Shown piece by piece: positions 39,193 to 47,265 of a stretch of 64,000 bases of DNA. The stretch covers positions 186,001 through 250,000 of the forward strand of contig NZ_BNCH01000001.1 in the NCBI RefSeq assembly GCF_014656375.1. Reading direction: 5' to 3'. The notes beneath the pieces were generated by a model. It was not told the origin of the DNA, searched no databases, and saw only the letters and a program-made list of their open reading frames with translations. Position 1 is the stretch's first letter. Every line of letters starts with the position of its first letter. The DNA is from Aliiroseovarius zhejiangensis (GTDB lineage Bacteria; Pseudomonadota; Alphaproteobacteria; Rhodobacterales; Rhodobacteraceae). Position numbers and translations under genes: made by a program.

Positions 39193-40341
39193 ATGAAAAG
39201 CTCGACCCGCGGCATTGTCGATCCGTTTATCGTCATGGATGTGATGGAGGCCGCCCGCGCCGCCGAAGCGTCGGGCCGTGACATCATCCACATGGAGGTG
39301 GGTCAGCCGTCGACCCCGGCCCCCACGAAAGCCCGCGAGGCGCTGGCGGATGCGATGAAAGGCGAGCCGTTGGGCTATACCGTCTCACTGGGCCTTCCGG
39401 CACTTCGGCAAGGCATCGCAAGACTTTATAAAGACTGGTATAATCTGGAAATCGACCCCACCCGCGTTGTGGTCACTCCGGGCAGTTCCGGGGCTTTCAT
39501 CCTGGCCTTCACCGCGCTGTTTGACGCGGGCGACAAGGTGGGGCTGGGTGAGCCGGGATATCCGTCCTATCGGCAAATCCTGAAGGCCCTGAACCTTACC
39601 CCCGTGGGCATTCCGACCCGCGCGGAAAACCGCCTGCAACCTGTCCCGTCCGAGATCCCCGGCGATCTGGCCGGGCTGATCACCGCCTCGCCCGCCAACC
39701 CGTCGGGCACGATGCTGGATCACGCGGCCCTTGAAGGGCTGATCGGCACCTGCCACGCGCAGGGCACCAGTTTCATTGCCGACGAGATCTATCACGGTCT
39801 GCAATACGAGGGGCGCGCGGTCTCGGCGCTTGAAGTCTCCGACGACATTTACGTGATCAACAGCTTTTCCAAGTATTTCTCGATGACCGGCTGGCGGGTG
39901 GGCTGGATGATCGTGCCCGAAGACCATGTGCGCCTGATCGAACGGCTGGCCCAGAACATGTTCATCTGCCCCTCGCATGCCAGCCAGATCGCCGCCCTCG
40001 CCGCGCTGGAGGCGCGTGACGAGCTGGACGCGAACCTCGCCACCTATGCCACCAACCGCCAGTTGATGATCGAGGAGTTGCCCAGGATCGGGTTCGACAA
40101 GATCGCCCCACCCGACGGGGCGTTCTATATCTATGCCGATATTCGCGACCTGACCGATGCCAGCCGTGCGCTGGCTGCTGAAATCCTCGACAAGGCAGGC
40201 GTCGCGGTGACCCCCGGTCTGGATTTCGATCCGGTGCGCGGGCATCAGACACTGCGCTTTTCCTATGCCCGGTCAACGGATGAAATTCGCGAAGGGTTGG
40301 CGCGGCTGGCGAGGTTCATGTCCAGAAGGCGGCGTGCATAA
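39193..40341 (+). CDS. class I/II PLP-dependent aminotransferase
   Basis: Fold-type I aminotransferase of 382 residues. It shows EVGQPSTPAP, PGSSGAFILAFTALFDAGD (cofactor phosphate contact), ASPANPSGTML, DEIYHGLQYEGR and the Schiff-base lysine K227 in INSFSKYFSMTGWRVGW. The C-terminal Arg in TLRFSYARS binds the substrate carboxylate. It belongs with the AspC/alanine-type subgroup; the amino donor is not predictable. The frame is open back to 39022, but the ATG at 39193 follows AAGGA and fits family starts. Confidence 0.92.
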   Translation: MKSSTRGIVDPFIVMDVMEAARAAEASGRDIIHMEVGQPSTPAPTKAREALADAMKGEPLGYTVSLGLPALRQGIARLYKDWYNLEIDPTRVVVTPGSSGAFILAFTALFDAGDKVGLGEPGYPSYRQILKALNLTPVGIPTRAENRLQPVPSEIPGDLAGLITASPANPSGTMLDHAALEGLIGTCHAQGTSFIADEIYHGLQYEGRAVSALEVSDDIYVINSFSKYFSMTGWRVGWMIVPEDHVRLIERLAQNMFICPSHASQIAALAALEARDELDANLATYATNRQLMIEELPRIGFDKIAPPDGAFYIYADIRDLTDASRALAAEILDKAGVAVTPGLDFDPVRGHQTLRFSYARSTDEIREGLARLARFMSRRRRA

Positions 40342-40384
40342 AGCGTTCAGATCGCAGCGAATCGCGCTGTTGTCGCATCAACTT

Positions 40385-40410
40385 GGGCCTGATGGTAGGG
40401 CCCTGATTTT
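40385..40410 (+). terminator. possible terminator after the aminotransferase gene
   Basis: GGGCCT (40385-40390) pairs with AGGGCCC (40397-40403) with one bulged G, followed by TGATTTT. It is short and imperfect, but placed 44 nt past the stop. Confidence 0.35.
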
Positions 40411-40420
40411 CCATAACTGA

Positions 40421-40448
40421 TTGACAATTCTCTGGTCGTTTCAATTAT
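40421..40448 (+). promoter_or_regulatory. candidate promoter for the RTX-Hint gene
   Basis: A full TTGACA (40421-40426) is 16 nt from AATTAT (40443-40448), which matches four of six -10 positions. It would give a leader of roughly 160 nt before the ATG at 40614. The region is AT-richer than its surroundings. Confidence 0.4.
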
Positions 40449-40613
40449 CGCGCGTTCTTCTCACCAAAAAGAAAACGCAGGATGGCCCAAACTGCAAAAT
40501 GAGGCGTTCATTGCACCTTTTAGCCTTTTCTTAGCCCGGATGCTGTTTAATTAGAACAAAGCGCAGAAAGATGGCGGTTTCGGATCAGTAGTAACGATTG
40601 GTTGGGTTAGCGT

Positions 40614-42659
40614 ATGCCACAAGGATATTTGGTACAGCTTGGTGACAATTCTCTGGATGCTGGCGACAGTATCGGTGATCCGCTTGTCACGTTTACCACG
40701 GCATCCTCCATTGGTGCAGGCGAGTGGGTGTGGTCGGGTACGTATGGTGGCAGCACTTACACTAACGAGGTTGAACCCGGCGTTTATTACGAGGCCTCAG
40801 ATGGTAACGTGTATTTCGTACCTGACCTTGGCCCCGTTGACACAATTTCGTCATCTTCGGTCGTGTCTGCCCCCGCCTATTCCACAAATGACGGCATCCT
40901 GACCGGCACCAGCGGCGATGATGTCATCGACGACACCTTCGTCGACGAGGATGGTGATGTTGTCGATGGCAACGACAGCATCAGCACAGGCGGCAATGAC
41001 GACATCATCTATGGGTATGAAGGCAACGATACCATCGCTGCGGGCGCGGCCAACGACACTGTCTATGGTGGTGATGGGAACGATACGATTGATGGCGGGG
41101 CTGGCGACGATGTCATCTATGGTGACAACGAACCCGCCACGCCCGATCCCGCGACACTGAATTGGGGATCAGCATCGTCCAATGGAACATTCGCGGTATC
41201 CGGCACGACGCAAACCGTGAATGTCGCGATATCGACCAACACATCCACCAGCGGCCAGACCGCGACGGCCACCTCGAATGGGTCACCATCAGAGCCCGGT
41301 CTGTGGGTCAGCGGCGTCACCGATCCGATCACGACGACCATGTCTTTCGACACGCCGGTCGAAAATGTCTCGTTCGAGGTATATGACCTCGATTTCTCGG
41401 CTGGGGGGTGGGACGACCGCATCACGATCACCGCAACCGATGCCGATGGAAAACCGATCACGATCAATTTCTCGGACCTTGACGGGTTGCATTCGGTGTC
41501 CGGCGGACAGGTGGATGCAGATGGCGCAGCTAGCAACGGGGTCGAAACCAGCGGGGCGGACGATTCCGTCACTGTCACGATTCCCGGCCCGTTGTCGGAT
41601 ATCACCTTCGTGTTCGACAATGGTGAAAGCGTAGCCCGCAGCGGAATGTTCGGCGTCGGCAACATGACATTTGACATACTTCCGCCCGAGGCCACGGACA
41701 CCGGCGGCGATGACACGATCGACGGTGGCGATGGGGCAGATACGATCTATGGCCAAGGCGGCGATGACACGCTGACCGGTGGATTGGGGGCTGATACGCT
41801 GGATGGCGGTGCGGGCAGCGATACGCTGAACGTGGCGGCGGGTGACACCGCATCGGGCGGCACCGGGTCAGACATTTTCAACCTGGATGCGGCAACCGCA
41901 CTGGACGGATCGGGGCCAACCATCACCATCGACGGTGGCGAAGATGATGATGATGGTGACACCGACACGCTTTATCTGAACCACCTTGTCGACGACTGGG
42001 ACGATGTGGTGTTCGATCCGGGCAATTCGGAAAACGGCACCGCGACCCTGTCCGATGGCACGGTGCTGACCTTCACGAATATCGAAAGCGTCATCATCTG
42101 CTTTACCTCGGACACCATGATTCTGACCGACCGCGGGGAACGCCCCGTTCAGGATTTGCGTCCCGGAGATATGGTCGTGACCCGTGACAATGGGCTGCAG
42201 CCGATCCGCTGGATGGGCCAGAAGACCGTATCCGGCACCGGCAACCTGGCCCCGATCCGGATCGCGCCGGGTGGGTTCGGGAATGACCGGCCGCTTCTGG
42301 TCTCGCCACAGCACCGCATGGTTTTCGCCGGTTACGAGGCTAGCCTGCTGTTTGCCGAACGCGAAGTGATGGTGCCCGCCAAGCACCTGTTGGACGGTCG
42401 CGGCGCCGTGCTGGCCCCGATGGAACAGGTGACCTATTTCCACATGATGTTCGACCGCCACGAAGTCGTGTTCGCCAACAATGCCGCGACTGAAAGCTTC
42501 CATCCCGGCCACCAAGGCCTGGCGGCCATCGACGCCGCCGCGCGGGACGAGTTGTTTGCCCTGTTCCCCGACTTGCGCGCGGATCCGTGCCACTATGGCG
42601 ACACGGCCCGCCCGGTCTTGCGCGCGTTTGAAGCAGGCGCCCTGCCCTGCGTCGCCTAA
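40614..42659 (+). CDS. RTX-repeat protein with C-terminal Hint domain
   Basis: A 681-residue, strongly acidic protein with no N-terminal signal peptide. Residues about 98-175 and 365-425 hold glycine/aspartate nonapeptide repeats of the calcium-binding RTX type (GDGNDTIDGG, GAGDDVIYGD, GQGGDDTLTGG). Between them is a Thr/Ser-rich beta-sandwich-like region (about 180-360). A Hint (hedgehog/intein) domain starts at C496 in ICFTSDTMILTDRGERPVQDL and includes LLVSPQHRMVF and EVMVPAKHLL. Rhodobacterales encode many such proteins, usually exported by type I secretion; the Hint part may self-cleave at C496. No type I transporter gene is nearby. The ribosome site is weak (GGGTTA). Confidence 0.88.
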   Translation: MPQGYLVQLGDNSLDAGDSIGDPLVTFTTASSIGAGEWVWSGTYGGSTYTNEVEPGVYYEASDGNVYFVPDLGPVDTISSSSVVSAPAYSTNDGILTGTSGDDVIDDTFVDEDGDVVDGNDSISTGGNDDIIYGYEGNDTIAAGAANDTVYGGDGNDTIDGGAGDDVIYGDNEPATPDPATLNWGSASSNGTFAVSGTTQTVNVAISTNTSTSGQTATATSNGSPSEPGLWVSGVTDPITTTMSFDTPVENVSFEVYDLDFSAGGWDDRITITATDADGKPITINFSDLDGLHSVSGGQVDADGAASNGVETSGADDSVTVTIPGPLSDITFVFDNGESVARSGMFGVGNMTFDILPPEATDTGGDDTIDGGDGADTIYGQGGDDTLTGGLGADTLDGGAGSDTLNVAAGDTASGGTGSDIFNLDAATALDGSGPTITIDGGEDDDDGDTDTLYLNHLVDDWDDVVFDPGNSENGTATLSDGTVLTFTNIESVIICFTSDTMILTDRGERPVQDLRPGDMVVTRDNGLQPIRWMGQKTVSGTGNLAPIRIAPGGFGNDRPLLVSPQHRMVFAGYEASLLFAEREVMVPAKHLLDGRGAVLAPMEQVTYFHMMFDRHEVVFANNAATESFHPGHQGLAAIDAAARDELFALFPDLRADPCHYGDTARPVLRAFEAGALPCVA

Positions 42660-43114
42660 CGTCACCCGCGCAAACCCTCAATCGCGCACCATAAACCGAA
42701 CGCGCCGCGCAAACTGGGGCGCTGCGGGGTTCGGCGGGTGCAGAATTGCTGTCCGCGAAACCCCGGTGACAGATAGTCCATGGGAAGGTGATCAGGGTGC
42801 CGATGCCGTGATACCGCGTTCAGCGGCGCTGGTTTCGCGAACACGGACGCCTTCTGCGAAACCCTCGCAAAGTCCGGTGGCATCGCGACAAGTGCCTTGG
42901 CGCTGGATGCGATCAAAGGCGCGGGCGTCGAAACGGCGCGGATCGCGGGAGGCCGTTTACCGCGCGGCCTGGCGGACCGATTCTGTCGGATCCCGACACC
43001 ACGGTCTGCATGCCACAACCGTCGCGGATGCCCGAGGCACAGATGCCCCATCCTCCCGGCACCGAAACCTGATGTTTTGACTGTCACACGGCCCCGATCC
43101 GCGACGGGGCGGTG
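42660..43114. other. 455-nt gap with a possible gene remnant
   Basis: No credible intact gene. Frame +3 from about 42810 to 42980 reads DTAFSGAGFANTDAFCETL and on to AIKGAGVETARIAGG, with GC-ending codons like a true coding stretch, but no good start and no recognised family. It may be a decayed gene. Two inverted repeats lie here: TGTCGG/CCGACA at 42984-42998 and the hairpin next to the cytochrome stop. Confidence 0.4.
43091..43110 (-). terminator. hairpin after the cytochrome c gene
   Basis: GCCCCG (43091-43096) and CGGGGC (43105-43110) with an 8-nt loop, extendable by ACAC/GTGT and CTG/CAG into the cytochrome stop region. No T-run follows on the minus strand, so it is a moderate candidate. 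Confidence 0.4.
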
Positions 43115-43567
43115 TCAGTTGATCCCGTTTTCCCGCTGCACCGCGCGGATGAAGTCGATCACGCTCGCCACCTCGGCCCGGGTGATCCCCTCGACCGGGG
43201 CCATGTCGCCGAATTTCCAGTGATGGGCCCGCACGCCTTGTTCGGCCGCCATGTAGAAGGCGATGTCGGCATGATGTGACGGTTCATAAATCTTGTGGAT
43301 CAGGGGGGGTCCCGCCCCGTCGACACCCCCTGCATTCGTGCCGTGGCAGGCGGCGCATTTGGCCACGAATACCGTCTGGCCGATCTGTTGTGCATCGGTC
43401 AGCGCCGGCATGTTCACCGGCACGAGTGGATCGCCCGGCGCGGCGGTGTCGCCTGCGCCCATTGCATTCTGATCGGACGGGGCGGTCCGGGTCAGGGCCC
43501 AGCCTGCCACAACCGCGGCCAGAACCGCGATACCGGCATAGGTCAGCTTTGGGTTGGATCGAATCAT
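43115..43567 (-). CDS. membrane-anchored class I cytochrome c
   Basis: A 150-residue c-type cytochrome with an uncleaved-looking N-terminal helix (YAGIAVLAAVVAGWAL), a Pro/Gly-rich linker and a haem domain. That domain contains the covalent haem site C71-A-A-C74-H75 (KCAACHGTNAGG) and a probable axial methionine M122 (KFGDMAPVEG). Small anchored cytochromes of this type pass electrons to terminal oxidases or reductases; the partner is unknown. The ATG at 43567 has AAGGAG 6 nt upstream, better than an in-frame start at 43594. It is the last gene of the malate synthase-led minus-strand run. Confidence 0.9.
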   Translation of the reverse strand: MIRSNPKLTYAGIAVLAAVVAGWALTRTAPSDQNAMGAGDTAAPGDPLVPVNMPALTDAQQIGQTVFVAKCAACHGTNAGGVDGAGPPLIHKIYEPSHHADIAFYMAAEQGVRAHHWKFGDMAPVEGITRAEVASVIDFIRAVQRENGIN

Positions 43568-43639
43568 GTGATCTCCTTTTTGTCTGACCGCCACCGTGGG
43601 CGTTCCATCGACTGGAAGGTCAACAGCGAAAGGTCAGGG

Positions 43640-44425
43640 TCAGGCGACCGACGAGCGCATTGCGGGGTCAGCCCCTTTCTGCGACGACCAGTCCCGCGCC
43701 GCATCGCCAAAGGCACGGAACAGGATTTGCGAGACGGGATCCTGCGTGGCGTTGTATTCGGGGTGCCATTGCACCGACAGCGTGAACCCGGGGGCGTCCT
43801 GAATCACGATGGCTTCCGGTGTGCCATCATCGGCGTGACCTTCGATCACGATACGCGACCCGGCGGTCTTAATCCCCTGCCCATGCAGGGTGTTGGTGCG
43901 CACGCAGGTGGCACCCAGCAACTGATGAAACACGCCGCCTTCGTGCAAATGCACGTCGTGGCGAATGGCGAATTTCTCCTCCAGCGTGCCATCAGGTGGC
44001 ATCCGGTGGTTCATCCGCCCCGGCAGGTCACGGATTTCGGGATAAAGCGTGCCACCCATGGCGACGTTGACCTCTTGAAAGCCGCGGCAGATGCCGAAGA
44101 AAGGCTGGCCCCGATCGACGCAGGCCCGGATCAGTGGCAGTGTGATGGCGTCGCGGCAGCGGTCAAATTCGCCATGCGCTTCGGTTTCGTCCTCGCCATA
44201 TTCTGCGGGGTGAACATTGGGCCGCCCACCGGTGAACAGGAACCCGTCGCAGGTGTCCAGAAGCTCGTCCACCGTCACGAAGCGCGGGTCCGACGGCACG
44301 ATCAGCGGCAGGCAGCCCGCGACCTGCGAAATGGCTTCGGAATTCATGGTGCCGCCCGCATGGGTCGGATATTGGTCGTTGACCAGATAGCTGTTGCCAA
44401 TGATGCCAATGATCGGTCGGGTCAT
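43640..44425 (-). CDS. gamma-glutamyl-gamma-aminobutyrate hydrolase family protein (peptidase C26)
   Basis: Class I glutamine amidotransferase-fold hydrolase, 261 residues. The nucleophile is C113 in FFGICRGFQEVNVAMGG and the dyad partners are H221 and E223 in SVQWHPEYN. Relatives include PuuD, which hydrolyses gamma-glutamyl-GABA in putrescine breakdown. No other puu genes lie nearby, so the substrate may differ. The frame is open far upstream, but the ATG at 44425 has GGAG 5 nt ahead and starts MTRPIIGIIGN as the family does. It is 76 nt after the GlcG-like gene. Confidence 0.9.
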   Translation of the reverse strand: MTRPIIGIIGNSYLVNDQYPTHAGGTMNSEAISQVAGCLPLIVPSDPRFVTVDELLDTCDGFLFTGGRPNVHPAEYGEDETEAHGEFDRCRDAITLPLIRACVDRGQPFFGICRGFQEVNVAMGGTLYPEIRDLPGRMNHRMPPDGTLEEKFAIRHDVHLHEGGVFHQLLGATCVRTNTLHGQGIKTAGSRIVIEGHADDGTPEAIVIQDAPGFTLSVQWHPEYNATQDPVSQILFRAFGDAARDWSSQKGADPAMRSSVA

Positions 44426-44501
44426 ACCTGCTCCGCGTGATCTGTTCAGGTGCGGAAAGATACTGTACCGCAGATGCCTGCACAACGGGTTTGGCGCGTG
44501 A

Positions 44502-44930
44502 TTACCCTTCCGGCACCAGCCCTGCGGCTTTGATGCCCGCCTCGCCTGCGGCCAGATCGTTTTCCGAGGTGTCACCCGACACGCCCACGCCGCCCACGAC
44601 GTCACCTTCGGCGTTGCGCACGATGAACCCGCCCGGCACGGGGACCAGCTTGCCGCCATAGGCCACATTGGCCGCCGCGATGAAATAGGCCTGCGCCTCG
44701 GCGCGGTCGCGCTGTGCGGTGCCGCCAATGCCCAGCATGACCGAACCATAGGCCTTGCCGCGCGCCAGATCGAACCGACCGGCGGGCGCCCCGTCAGAGC
44801 GTTCAAAGGCGATCAGATGCCCGCCCGCATCGACCACAGCGACCGAAAGTGGTTTCATCTTGGCCTTTTCGGCATGGTTCAGGGTTTCGCGCACGATAAC
44901 CCGCGCAGCCTCCAGTGAAATCCTGTTCAT
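44502..44930 (-). CDS. GlcG/HbpS family haem-degrading or haem-binding-like protein
   Basis: A 142-residue single-domain protein of the DUF336 family: PLSVAVVDAGGHLIAFERSDG near the N-terminus, then LARGKAYGSVML and the Gly-rich VPGGFIVRNAEGDVVGGVGVSG. Family members include GlcG of glycolate operons and HbpS, a haem-binding protein. It has no signal peptide. It follows malate synthase G by 21 nt on the same strand, repeating the glcG-glcB neighbourhood of the E. coli glycolate operon, so a part in glyoxylate metabolism is plausible but unproven. Confidence 0.88.
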   Translation of the reverse strand: MNRISLEAARVIVRETLNHAEKAKMKPLSVAVVDAGGHLIAFERSDGAPAGRFDLARGKAYGSVMLGIGGTAQRDRAEAQAYFIAAANVAYGGKLVPVPGGFIVRNAEGDVVGGVGVSGDTSENDLAAGEAGIKAAGLVPEG

Positions 44931-44951
44931 GTGTCTCCTCCCGGTATTGGC

Positions 44952-47075
44952 CTATGCCGCGCATTGGGCCTTTCTGGCAAGCCTGTGCGCGTGCAGCAGG
45001 GGTTCAGTATACCCCGAAGGCTGTGCACGGCCATCAAATACCAGCGCGCAGGCGGCCTTGAAGGCTTCGCCGTCGAAACCGGGGGCCATCGGCTCATAGG
45101 CCGGGTCGTCCGCGTTCTGGCTGTCGACCTTCCGGGCCATGGCGCGCATGGCGTCCATCACCTCATCCTTCGAAACGATGCCGTGGTGCAGCCAGTTGGC
45201 CAGCGCCTGGCTGGAAATCCGGCAGGTTGCGCGATCTTCCATCAGGCCCACATCGTGAATGTCCGGCACCTTTGAGCAGCCGACACCGGCATCCACCCAG
45301 CGCACCACATAGCCAAGAATGCCTTGGGCGTTGTTTTCCACCTCGTCGCGGATTTCTGCGTCCGACCAGTTCACGCCTTGCGCCACCGGAATGGTCAGCA
45401 GATCATCCAGCGTCCCGCGCGGCCCCTTGGCGGCAATCTCGTCCTGCCGGGCCAGCACATCGACGCGGTGATAATGGGTCGCGTGCAGGGTCGCTGCCGT
45501 GGGGCTTGGCACCCAGGCGGTGTTGGCACCCGCTTCGGGATGGGCGATCTTTTCGGCCAGCATGTCGGCCATGCGATCCGGCATCGCCCACATGCCCTTG
45601 CCGATCTGGGCACGTCCGCGCAGCCCGCAGGCCAGCCCGATATCGACGTTGCGATCCTCATAGGCGCTGATCCAGGCGGTGTCTTTCATGTCACCCTTGC
45701 GCACCATCGGCCCCGCTTCCATCGAGGTGTGAATCTCGTCCCCTGTGCGGTCAAGGAAGCCTGTGTTGATGAACGCCACGCGATGTTTGGCCGCGCGGAT
45801 ACATTCCTTGAGGTTCGCGCTGGTGCGCCGTTCCTCATCCATGATGCCCAGCTTGACGGTGTATTGCGGCAGGCCCAGCATCGCCTCGACGCGGGTGAAA
45901 ATCTCATCGGCGAAGGCGACCTCTTCCGGGCCGTGCATCTTGGGCTTCACGACATAGATCGACCCTTTGTGCGAATTGCCATCCTCGCGCTTCACATCGC
46001 GCATTCCGATCAGGGTGGTTATCACCGCGTCCATGATGCCTTCCGGCACCTCATTACCGTCGCGATCCAGAATGGCGGGGTTTGTCATCAGGTGGCCCAC
46101 ATTTCGCACCAGCATCAGAACCCGGCCCCTGTGGGTCATGGGCGTGCCATCAGGCGCGGTATAGTGAATGTCATCGGCCAGCTTGCGGGTGAAGCTCTTG
46201 CCGCCTTTGGTGACCTCTTCGGTCAGGGAGCGGTCCATCAGGCCCAGCCAGTTGGAATAGGCCAGCACCTTGTCTTCGGCATCCACCGCGGCCACGCTGT
46301 CTTCGCAATCCATGATCGCCGACATCGCGCTTTCCAGGCGGATATCCGAAATGCCGGCACGGTCCTGTTTGCCGACCGGGGTGTTTGCGTCCAGAAGCAG
46401 CTCGATCATCAAGCCGTGGTTTTTCAGGTAAATCCGCCCCTCGGCATGACCTGCGAATTGAGCAGGATCGGCCAGCGCAGGTGTCAGAGCGCCGTCATTG
46501 ACCGAAATGTCCTGCACATCGGCCCAGCTTCCATCAGCCAGCGGCACCGCCTGATCCAGAAAGTCGCGCCCCCAGGCAATCACGCGCGCGCCGTGTTCGG
46601 GGTCATACCCCCCCGGCTTGGGCGACGTCCCCAGTGCGTCGGTGCCATAAAGCGCGTCATACAGGCTGCCCCAGCGGGCATTGGCTGCGTTCAGGGCAAA
46701 GCGCGCGTTCGTGATCGGCACCACCAGTTGCGGGCCGGGGATCTCGGCAATCTCGGGGTCCACATTGGCGGTTTCAATCTTAAAATCGGGGCCTTCGGGG
46801 ACAAGGTATCCGATGTCTTCAAGAAACGCGCGATAGGCTTCCGCGTCATGTGGCTGGCCCGCGCGGGCCTTGTGCCAGTCGTCGACCTGCTGCTGAAGGT
46901 CGTCGCGTTTCTTCAGAAGGGCGCGGTTCTTTGGACCAAGCTCGTGCACGATTTCGGCGAACCCGCGCCAGAAGTCGTCGTATTTCAGCCCCGTCCCGGC
47001 CAAGGCGCGCGTTTCCAGAAAGCGCCCCAGCTCGCGATGCACGGACAATCCTTTGCGGTCGATATAAACGCTCAT
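44952..47075 (-). CDS. glcB: malate synthase G
   Basis: Condenses glyoxylate with acetyl-CoA to malate. The 707-residue monomeric G form has a TIM barrel ([12 protein letters not shown]-type region [33 protein letters not shown] with metal Asp/Glu, [20 protein letters not shown]-like [17 protein letters not shown]). C-terminal conserved parts are [18 protein letters not shown]-like and [17 protein letters not shown]. The ATG at 47075 has AAGGA 7 nt upstream; the open frame beyond it is not coding. It leads a run with the GlcG-like, C26 and cytochrome c genes. With no isocitrate lyase or glycolate oxidase beside it, the glyoxylate source is not shown here. Confidence 0.96.
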   Translation of the reverse strand: MSVYIDRKGLSVHRELGRFLETRALAGTGLKYDDFWRGFAEIVHELGPKNRALLKKRDDLQQQVDDWHKARAGQPHDAEAYRAFLEDIGYLVPEGPDFKIETANVDPEIAEIPGPQLVVPITNARFALNAANARWGSLYDALYGTDALGTSPKPGGYDPEHGARVIAWGRDFLDQAVPLADGSWADVQDISVNDGALTPALADPAQFAGHAEGRIYLKNHGLMIELLLDANTPVGKQDRAGISDIRLESAMSAIMDCEDSVAAVDAEDKVLAYSNWLGLMDRSLTEEVTKGGKSFTRKLADDIHYTAPDGTPMTHRGRVLMLVRNVGHLMTNPAILDRDGNEVPEGIMDAVITTLIGMRDVKREDGNSHKGSIYVVKPKMHGPEEVAFADEIFTRVEAMLGLPQYTVKLGIMDEERRTSANLKECIRAAKHRVAFINTGFLDRTGDEIHTSMEAGPMVRKGDMKDTAWISAYEDRNVDIGLACGLRGRAQIGKGMWAMPDRMADMLAEKIAHPEAGANTAWVPSPTAATLHATHYHRVDVLARQDEIAAKGPRGTLDDLLTIPVAQGVNWSDAEIRDEVENNAQGILGYVVRWVDAGVGCSKVPDIHDVGLMEDRATCRISSQALANWLHHGIVSKDEVMDAMRAMARKVDSQNADDPAYEPMAPGFDGEAFKAACALVFDGRAQPSGYTEPLLHAHRLARKAQCAA

Positions 47076-47218
47076 CCCCGGTTCCTTCAGTCGGCAATCA
47101 AACAAGTTGCGGTACACTCTCGCATACTGCAAGGGATCACAAGTGGGATTTCCTGCCCCGACAGATAAGCAGAACTTAACCGTGAGCCAAGCATCGCTCG
47201 TGTCTTGCAGCCCCCGGA

Positions 47219-47237
47219 CGGCAGGTCTAACCTGCCG
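47219..47237. promoter_or_regulatory. perfect palindrome 29 nt ahead of pepN
   Basis: CGGCAGGT (47219-47226) and ACCTGCCG (47230-47237) form an uninterrupted eight-pair inverted repeat with a CTA centre, inside the malate synthase-pepN divergent gap. It could be an operator or a leader hairpin just before the pepN ribosome site. Confidence 0.4.
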
Positions 47238-47265
47238 ACTTGCACGCGAGCCAAAAGGATTCACG

